Under the pieces are notes generated by a model. It saw only the letters and a list, made by a program, of their open reading frames with translations. It had not been told where the DNA came from and ran no database searches. This document shows, one piece after another, positions 58,787 to 64,000 of a DNA stretch of 64,000 nt. The stretch comes from an uncultured Pelagibacteraceae bacterium (GTDB lineage: Bacteria > Pseudomonadota > Alphaproteobacteria > Pelagibacterales > Pelagibacteraceae). The DNA lies in contig CACNIK010000001.1 of NCBI GenBank assembly GCA_902620525.1, positions 62,001-126,000 of the forward strand, given 5' to 3'. The translations under genes were made by a program, and so were the position numbers. Each line of letters starts with the position of its first letter. Position 1 is the stretch's first letter.

Positions 58787-59866
58787 TTAATGAGAGTTTT
58801 GTCTTAATGATATAATTTGTTTGGCTCTTCTAAAGCACATAAATTCTAATAATCTACTCATTTTCCAACTAATTGCTCTTGGTATCCATTTATTCTCTTT
58901 TTCTGAACATGAATAGTTTTTAATAGCTTTTTTAACTTCCTCTTTTGTTAGGATGTCTGAGATTAATTTTCTTAAGTTTTTTTTACCTTGTTGTAAGTTT
59001 ATCTTTTTTAAAATAATTGATCTACTGAATGAAACTAAAGCACCTATAGTGAAATAAATTAAAGCCTGATCAGAAAGCTTCGTGCTTTCTTTTGCTGATA
59101 AACCTCTTTTCCTAAAACAATTTTCTACACTATTTTTAGCTACTATAAAGTTTGACATTGGAAAATTTCTTATTCCCTCAGAGATGCCACTACTAACATT
59201 TGGATAAATATGGTAAAAGTAAAGCTGTTTTCTAATATATTTTACTTTATTGCAATAAGCTAGGACATCCCAAGAAAATGTCTCGTCTTCTAAATATCTC
59301 ATTTCTTTTTTAAAATTGATATTATTTTTTTCAATTATTGATCTTTTGAAAAGCCGTCCTGTAATGCCTAGCAGGCCGTCAGAATATAACGGATCGTATA
59401 ATCTTTTTTTTATTTCATCAGTTATTTCCTGACCTATAAAAACTTTATTACTATCGTAGAGATAAAATTTCTCTCTTAACATTTTATTTTTTTTAATAAC
59501 TATCTTATCACTCATTACTAAATCGGAATTATCTTTTTTTGCTTCATAATATAAAGATTTAAAAGTGTCTTTAGCTATATCATCATCAACGTCTAAAAAA
59601 TAAATAAATTCACCACTTGCTACCTGTAGTCCTGAATTTCTAGCAGAAGCTGGGCCAATATTTTTTTTGTGTGAAATTAGTTTTATTGAAGAAGAATAAT
59701 TTTCTTTAATTATTTTTACACCGTTGTCGGTTGATCCATCGTCAATCATAATAATCTCATATGGTTTATCAAAATCTTGATTGATTAACGAATTAATGCA
59801 TTTATTTAAGAAAATTTTAGCATTATAAAAAGGAATAATTACACTAATTGTATATGGCTCTGACAT
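58787..59866 (-). CDS. Glycosyltransferase family 2 protein
   Basis: A 359-residue GT-A enzyme: SVIIPFYNAKIFLNKCINSL at the start, IIMIDDGSTDNG, then the metal-binding YFLDVDDDI (D-x-D) and YLEDETFSWDVL. The C-terminal 130 residues are helical and unlike other proteins I recognise. Probably transfers one sugar in O-antigen or capsule assembly. It lies upstream of the tRNA-Val-like gene, separated by 62 bases. Confidence 0.9.
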   Translation of the reverse strand: MSEPYTISVIIPFYNAKIFLNKCINSLINQDFDKPYEIIMIDDGSTDNGVKIIKENYSSSIKLISHKKNIGPASARNSGLQVASGEFIYFLDVDDDIAKDTFKSLYYEAKKDNSDLVMSDKIVIKKNKMLREKFYLYDSNKVFIGQEITDEIKKRLYDPLYSDGLLGITGRLFKRSIIEKNNINFKKEMRYLEDETFSWDVLAYCNKVKYIRKQLYFYHIYPNVSSGISEGIRNFPMSNFIVAKNSVENCFRKRGLSAKESTKLSDQALIYFTIGALVSFSRSIILKKINLQQGKKNLRKLISDILTKEEVKKAIKNYSCSEKENKWIPRAISWKMSRLLEFMCFRRAKQIISLRQNSH

Positions 59867-59890
59867 GAAAATATTAGCTTTGATAACAAA

Positions 59891-61129
59891 CTATTCGTAC
59901 TCTTTATAAAGTATTGGACTGTCTACTTGCTCACCTGCAGCTATCATTCCTCTTCCATCATATCCTAATTTACTTGAAGGATCATAAGGCCTACCATCAC
60001 AAAAATCACATCCGGGGAAAAACTTTGCATTTTTTACTAATCTACGAATTTGTTGATTTATATTTTTAGAATTTGTCAATAAATCTACATAATTTGCAGG
60101 ATTGTCTGGAATAGCTTTTAAGTTAGCTGCATTAGCTATGAAAGGACATCTGTAAAGTTTTCCATGTAACAGAGTGTAAATGTATTTTACGCAACATTGT
60201 TTAAAAACTTCTTTTAGATCTGAAGTTGATCTTTTATGATGTTTAATGTTGCTACAATCTACCCAATCACTCGCAAGTTGCCTATCAAAAGTTAATTTAT
60301 ACTTATTTAATCTATCTGTCATTTTGTCAATGTTTCTAGATAGATCCCCATAATCGGTAATTGTAAAATTTACCTTTTTGCCTTGTAATAATTCCAGTTG
60401 TTCTTCTTTAGGAGATATGGTTGCATTTGTATAAATAAATATCTTAGCTTCAGAATTTGTTTTACTTATTGCATTAACAACATTTGCCCAATCTTTATTC
60501 ATTAGAGGCTCTCCACCAATTACTCTAAACTCTGATATATAATCAACATTTTTATTTAAAACATCAATTGCTTTAACTATTTTTTCTAACGATGTATTTT
60601 TCGGATTTTGGTAATACTGCATTAAATTTGAACAGTTTCGACATTTCAAAGAACATTTGGTAGTTATCATAACATCTAAACTTCGCATGTATGTTTTACT
60701 TTCATCAAAATAAAACTCATGGCTTTTTTTACACACATCTAGTCTTGATTTTAAATAACTTGAAGAAACTCTATGTTTGTATTTATTGACATCATAATTT
60801 TTTAGTAATTCAAGGGGTGAATAAAATTCGTCATAACCCAAATCAATTAATTGATCTGCGCACTCTTGTACATGTTGAGATGCAATTATAAATCTAGCTT
60901 TAGGGAAGTGCTTAGGAAGCTGAGGAGTGTGATAAACATTTAACCCATTAAAAGGTTTTTCTGACTTTCTTTTTTCACTATCACAAATTCCAGATATATT
61001 TATACCTTTTTCACTACAAGCGTTCGCTACAGCTTCTGCTTCATGAACTGCTGCTACAATTATTATTGGTGATCCAGGGGACTTTAAATATTGCTCACAG
61101 TTATATTTTACTTTTGACTCATCATTCAT
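59891..61129 (-). CDS. Radical SAM/SPASM protein with N-terminal nucleotide-binding-like domain
   Basis: A 412-residue protein. Residues about 1-105 look like a small Rossmann-type domain (PIIIVAAVHEAEAVANAC, ISGICDSEK, PKARFIIASQ). The radical SAM core has Cys159, Cys163 and Cys166 (CSLKCRNC), then RVIGGEPLMNKDW. A SPASM-type end has CC (FKQCCVKYIYTL), YRCPF and CDFCDG. Substrate unknown; the fused domain might bind a sugar nucleotide. It starts at ATG 61129, only six bases after a -10 hexamer. Confidence 0.85.
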   Translation of the reverse strand: MNDESKVKYNCEQYLKSPGSPIIIVAAVHEAEAVANACSEKGINISGICDSEKRKSEKPFNGLNVYHTPQLPKHFPKARFIIASQHVQECADQLIDLGYDEFYSPLELLKNYDVNKYKHRVSSSYLKSRLDVCKKSHEFYFDESKTYMRSLDVMITTKCSLKCRNCSNLMQYYQNPKNTSLEKIVKAIDVLNKNVDYISEFRVIGGEPLMNKDWANVVNAISKTNSEAKIFIYTNATISPKEEQLELLQGKKVNFTITDYGDLSRNIDKMTDRLNKYKLTFDRQLASDWVDCSNIKHHKRSTSDLKEVFKQCCVKYIYTLLHGKLYRCPFIANAANLKAIPDNPANYVDLLTNSKNINQQIRRLVKNAKFFPGCDFCDGRPYDPSSKLGYDGRGMIAAGEQVDSPILYKEYE

Positions 61130-61135
61130 AAGCTT

Positions 61136-61164
61136 ATGATAGAAACATATAATACAAAAGTCAA
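61136..61164 (-). promoter_or_regulatory. Sigma-70-type promoter for second radical SAM gene
   Basis: On the minus strand TTGACT (61159-61164) and TATCAT (61136-61141) are separated by exactly 17 bases. The -10 ends six bases before ATG 61129, so transcription would start at or next to the start codon and the mRNA would be leaderless. Confidence 0.6.
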
Positions 61165-61172
61165 CTAACTAG

Positions 61173-61189
61173 TGTTCATTAAATGAACA
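61173..61189. promoter_or_regulatory. Inverted repeat GTTCA-N5-TGAAC, copy 2
   Basis: TGTTCATTAAATGAACA: seven-base arms with a three-base centre, eight bases upstream of the -35 hexamer of the second radical SAM gene. The core matches copy 1 (56955-56969) at all ten arm positions with the same spacing, suggesting one regulator for both. Confidence 0.45.
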
Positions 61190-61241
61190 ATTTAGGGTAA
61201 ATTAACAAGGATTTTATACATTACTTAGAAGCTTTAAATTT

Positions 61242-62027
61242 TCAATTAAATACATAACTAAGAAAATATTTTATCTTCAATTTGAAACGATACACTTTAA
61301 TTTTAAATAAAGAAAGGTTGAGTTTTTTGAAATAATTTTCATTTTTATTTAGCCAAGTTTCAAGCTCATTTAAATGAATAGAAATTTTGTTGGAAAAGTT
61401 TTTTTCATGTACTCTGTAATAAGCTAGGGGCTTTTCTACGCAGAAAAATTTCTCTTTAAGGCTTAATTTAATGAAAAAATCAAAATCACCAATTATGTTA
61501 TATTTCTCATTAAATCTTTTTTTCACAAAAATTTTTTTATTAATCATAACTGTTAAAATACCAATTTTATAAGAATTGAGTAATGATTGTGTTATATTTT
61601 CAGAATGTTGTTTATTATAAAAATTTAAAGTTTTTGTATTTTTAAATTGATTATAAATAAAATAATTAGAGTATATAAAATTTAATTTTTTTTTTTCAAT
61701 AATTCTAACTTGATCTTTAAGCTTACTCCTAATCCACCAATCATCAGTGTCTAAAAAACTTATATACTTTCCTTTAGCTTTTTTAATCGCTAAATTTCTA
61801 GCCTTATATAAATTTAGCTTTTTTTTAGATTTATAATATTTAATTCTATCGTCTTTGAAGCTTTTTAATATTTTTCTACTATCATCATTAGATTTATTGT
61901 CAAAAAATATAAGTTCCCAGTTTTTATATTTTTGACTCTGCAGACTTTTTAAACTCTGCTTTAAATATTTGCCTCCGTTATGGCAATTCATAATTACACT
62001 AATTAAAGGATAGCTAATTCTTGGCAT
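61242..62027 (-). CDS. Glycosyltransferase family 2 protein
   Basis: A 261-residue GT-A enzyme with SVIMNCHNGGKYLKQSLKSL, LIFFDNKSNDDS and the acidic motif ISFLDTDDWW. It is short, with a basic C-terminus. Overlaps the SDR gene by 14 bases, so it belongs to the CDP-sugar operon running into it. Sugar donor and acceptor unknown. Confidence 0.9.
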   Translation of the reverse strand: MPRISYPLISVIMNCHNGGKYLKQSLKSLQSQKYKNWELIFFDNKSNDDSRKILKSFKDDRIKYYKSKKKLNLYKARNLAIKKAKGKYISFLDTDDWWIRSKLKDQVRIIEKKKLNFIYSNYFIYNQFKNTKTLNFYNKQHSENITQSLLNSYKIGILTVMINKKIFVKKRFNEKYNIIGDFDFFIKLSLKEKFFCVEKPLAYYRVHEKNFSNKISIHLNELETWLNKNENYFKKLNLSLFKIKVYRFKLKIKYFLSYVFN

Positions 62028-62904
62028 AAAAATTAATTGTTTTAATTAAACCTTTTTTAAGACTTGTTTTCGGTTTCCAATTAAATTCTTTTTTAACACG
62101 AGATATATCAGGATAAAGTTTATTTATTTCGTCTTTTCTCATCCTAATACTTCCAAATAAAGGTCTACCCTTCTTTATAATATTAAATATTAAATTTATT
62201 ACCTTTTTGACTTTAACGGGTTTTCCATACCCAATATTAAAAATTTTGTTTTTGAATTTTTTCTTATAAATAATCTTAATAATGAGGCTAATAAAATCAT
62301 CAACATACAAAAAATCTCTCTCTTGATTTCCACTGCTGCAAGGAAATGCTTTGTTCTCAATACAAGATTTAATTACCATAGGAATTAACCTATTATCCTT
62401 TTGATAAGGACCATAAACTTGATAGGGCCTTATAATTACATAATTGCTTATATTTTTTTTTAACAATGAAGATGCTTTATATTTTGCCTTTCCATAGTAG
62501 GAAATTGGATAGCAAATTGTATTTTCTTTTTGCGGTGACAATTTTTTTCCATATTCTAAAGAGCTACCTATCTGTAAGAATAATTCAATTTTTTTAAGAT
62601 TTAATACTTTTAGTAAATTATTTAATCCTATGTAATGAACTTTTAAATTTTCATTATTTTTTTTATGGTCTATGTTTCCAGACAAATTTATTATTACATC
62701 ATAATTTTTTTTTATTTTCTTTCGAAGAATTAAGATTTTGCTAATATCACAAAAAATATAAGTTATGTTTCTTATTCTTTTTGAAGCATCAATTTTAAAT
62801 TTACTTAATGAATAAAGATCGAACTTGCCTATTCGAGATAATTTTCTAAGTAAATTATGGCCAAGAAATCCTGATCCTCCAATAATTAAAATTTTTTTTT
62901 TCAT
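62014..62904 (-). CDS. NAD-dependent epimerase/dehydratase (extended SDR), CDP-sugar context
   Basis: A 296-residue extended short-chain dehydrogenase: GGSGFLGHNLL (NAD loop, 9-19) and YYGKAKY (catalytic YxxxK). Length, and position one base after an rfbF-type gene and beyond rfbG, fit a CDP-4-keto-6-deoxyhexose reductase/epimerase such as abequose or paratose synthase. That role is inferred from neighbours; a UDP-sugar epimerase would look similar. Confidence 0.85.
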   Translation of the reverse strand: MKKKILIIGGSGFLGHNLLRKLSRIGKFDLYSLSKFKIDASKRIRNITYIFCDISKILILRKKIKKNYDVIINLSGNIDHKKNNENLKVHYIGLNNLLKVLNLKKIELFLQIGSSLEYGKKLSPQKENTICYPISYYGKAKYKASSLLKKNISNYVIIRPYQVYGPYQKDNRLIPMVIKSCIENKAFPCSSGNQERDFLYVDDFISLIIKIIYKKKFKNKIFNIGYGKPVKVKKVINLIFNIIKKGRPLFGSIRMRKDEINKLYPDISRVKKEFNWKPKTSLKKGLIKTINFYAKN

Positions 62905-62905
62905 T

Positions 62906-63595
62906 TTATTGAAAATTTTTTTTCTTGACTAAATACTCCAAATTTTCTTTATCTCTTAATGTGTCCATGCATTGCCATAGTTTATAATGTTTATAAGCGC
63001 CGAGTTTATTTAATTTACAAATATTTTCTAATGGTGATCTTTCTAAAATAGTTGAGTCATTTTTTAGAAATTTAAAAATTTTAGGTTCCATTACAAAAAA
63101 ACCGCCATTTATCCATCCTTCATCTAAAATTGATTTCTCTTTAAAATATTTGACTTTAGATCTTGAGATCTTAATCCCCCCGAATCTTGCAGGAGGTCTT
63201 ACTGCAGTCAATGTAACATAATTTTTATTTTTAATATGAAATTTTAATAAAGAGTTTATATCAACATTTGATAATCCATCGCCGTAAGTTAAAAGAAATC
63301 TTTCAGTCTGTAAAATTTTTTTTAGTCTTTTTATTCTTCCGCCTGTCATAGTATTTTTTCCAGTATCAATAACTTTAATATTTAGATTTTTTAGATTTTT
63401 TTTAAAATATTTTTTTATAATCCAACTTTTATAACCAGCTGCAATTATGAAATCACTAAATCCAAATTTTGTGTAATATTTTATAATTCTAACAATTATT
63501 GGTACACGAACAATTTTAACCATGGGTTTCGGTATTAACTTCGTATATTCTGATAATCTTGATCCTAAGCCGCCAGCTAAAATAACAACCTTCAT
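62906..63595 (-). CDS. rfbF: Glucose-1-phosphate cytidylyltransferase-like
   Basis: A 229-residue nucleotidyltransferase: VVILAGGLGSRLSEYTKLIPKPM (nucleotide loop and the PKPM lysine), LLTYGDGLSNVDI (metal aspartate) and the C-terminal LWQCMDTLRDKENLE are typical of RfbF, which makes CDP-glucose. It overlaps the CDP-glucose dehydratase gene by four bases, giving the expected rfbF-rfbG pair, which supports CTP over TTP specificity. Confidence 0.9.
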   Translation of the reverse strand: MKVVILAGGLGSRLSEYTKLIPKPMVKIVRVPIIVRIIKYYTKFGFSDFIIAAGYKSWIIKKYFKKNLKNLNIKVIDTGKNTMTGGRIKRLKKILQTERFLLTYGDGLSNVDINSLLKFHIKNKNYVTLTAVRPPARFGGIKISRSKVKYFKEKSILDEGWINGGFFVMEPKIFKFLKNDSTILERSPLENICKLNKLGAYKHYKLWQCMDTLRDKENLEYLVKKKNFQ

Positions 63596-64000
63596 ATATT
63601 TTTCAATAGTTTTTCAAAATAATTAATTTGTTCTAAAGATATTTTTTTAGTTTGATTTTTATTTTTTAAAGAAAAAGATTTGTACCAATTGATAGTTAAT
63701 TTTATGGAATTATCTATATTTAAAATTGGTTTCCATTTAATATATTTTTTAGCTTTAGAATTATCCAAATTTAATAGATAGTTCTCTTTAAAAATTTTTT
63801 TGGTATTTATTCTCCATTTTGCCGAAGGCCACAACTCTTTTGATTTTTTTAAAATTTCTATCACTTTGTAATTTTTGTTCATATCAGGGCCGAAATTAAA
63901 AGCTTCCCCATGTAATTTTTTATTTTTTTTAAGTTCAACGGCTAATGTCAAGTAACCTAAAATAACGTCAAATACGTGCTGCCACGGTCTAGTTGAATTT
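63592..64000 (-). CDS. rfbG: CDP-glucose 4,6-dehydratase, 5' part outside window
   Basis: The C-terminal 135 residues of an SDR enzyme; the frame remains open to the window edge. TRPWQHVFDVILGYLTLA is the diagnostic CDP-glucose 4,6-dehydratase block (usually RPWQHV-x-E-x-L-x-GYL), and GEAFNFGP and LDNSKAKKYIKWKP follow. The TTG at 63951 is internal. It makes CDP-4-keto-6-deoxyglucose, the branch point to 3,6-dideoxyhexoses. Confidence 0.92.
   Translation of the reverse strand, partial: NSTRPWQHVFDVILGYLTLAVELKKNKKLHGEAFNFGPDMNKNYKVIEILKKSKELWPSAKWRINTKKIFKENYLLNLDNSKAKKYIKWKPILNIDNSIKLTINWYKSFSLKNKNQTKKISLEQINYFEKLLKNI

Overview
This window comes from a very AT-rich, streamlined alphaproteobacterial genome, almost certainly a marine SAR11 (Pelagibacterales) member. 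The case rests on the dense packing (genes often overlap or abut), the Lys/Asn/Ile-rich proteins, and several alphaproteobacterial gene orders: tolQRAB-pal-cpoB-tilS-ftsH-folP-glmM, zapA/tkt-pgk-fba, a three-subunit proton-translocating transhydrogenase, DUF1013, and a SAR11-like C1 gene set. The species is not determined.

Positions 1-51.7 kb are core genome. They hold C1 metabolism (ygfZ end, fhs, NAD formate dehydrogenase), NAD synthesis (nadA, nadC), ppdK, glyQS, isoprenoid genes (dxs and two prenyl synthases), aroC, pdxH, tsaC/sua5 and a small cassette (ABC-2 exporter, 2OG-Fe(II) oxygenase-like protein, GT17 glycosyltransferase) ending at tRNA-Arg. After this come rluD, rpoH, purA, thiD, glmM, folP, ftsH, tilS and the Tol-Pal operon. 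Next are a phage/poxvirus-type RuvC, yebC, ymdB, fthC and zapA, then a Calvin/glycolysis-type block (tkt, pgk, fba). The block closes with thiE-like, efp, suhB, rpmE, DUF1013, rpsU, a cold-shock gene, initiator tRNA, pntB-pntAB-pntAA, an aa3 oxidase small subunit and rpmJ. Two small genes (rpmJ and the oxidase subunit), a possible 39-residue membrane protein and a probable ATT start for rpsU were found by reading the sequence directly.

A solitary 5S rRNA gene (51545-51661, minus) marks the boundary. From there to the window end (at least 12 kb) every gene is on the minus strand and belongs to surface-polysaccharide or small-molecule modification: 2OG-Fe(II) oxygenase, FkbM methyltransferase, an unassigned GT-B-like protein, a class III PLP aminotransferase, two radical SAM/SPASM proteins, an O-antigen ligase/polymerase, two GT2 enzymes and a CDP-6-deoxyhexose pathway (rfbF, rfbG, SDR). 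This matches the known SAR11 hypervariable region lying between the 23S and 5S rRNA genes.

The observations most worth following up are these: a tRNA-Val(GAC)-like gene inside the island with perfect stems but non-canonical D and T loops, placed four bases before the ligase start codon; a tightly coupled five-gene operon (radical SAM, PLP aminotransferase, GT-like, FkbM, 2OG oxygenase) of unknown product; and two matching GTTCA-N5-TGAAC inverted repeats upstream of the two radical SAM genes.
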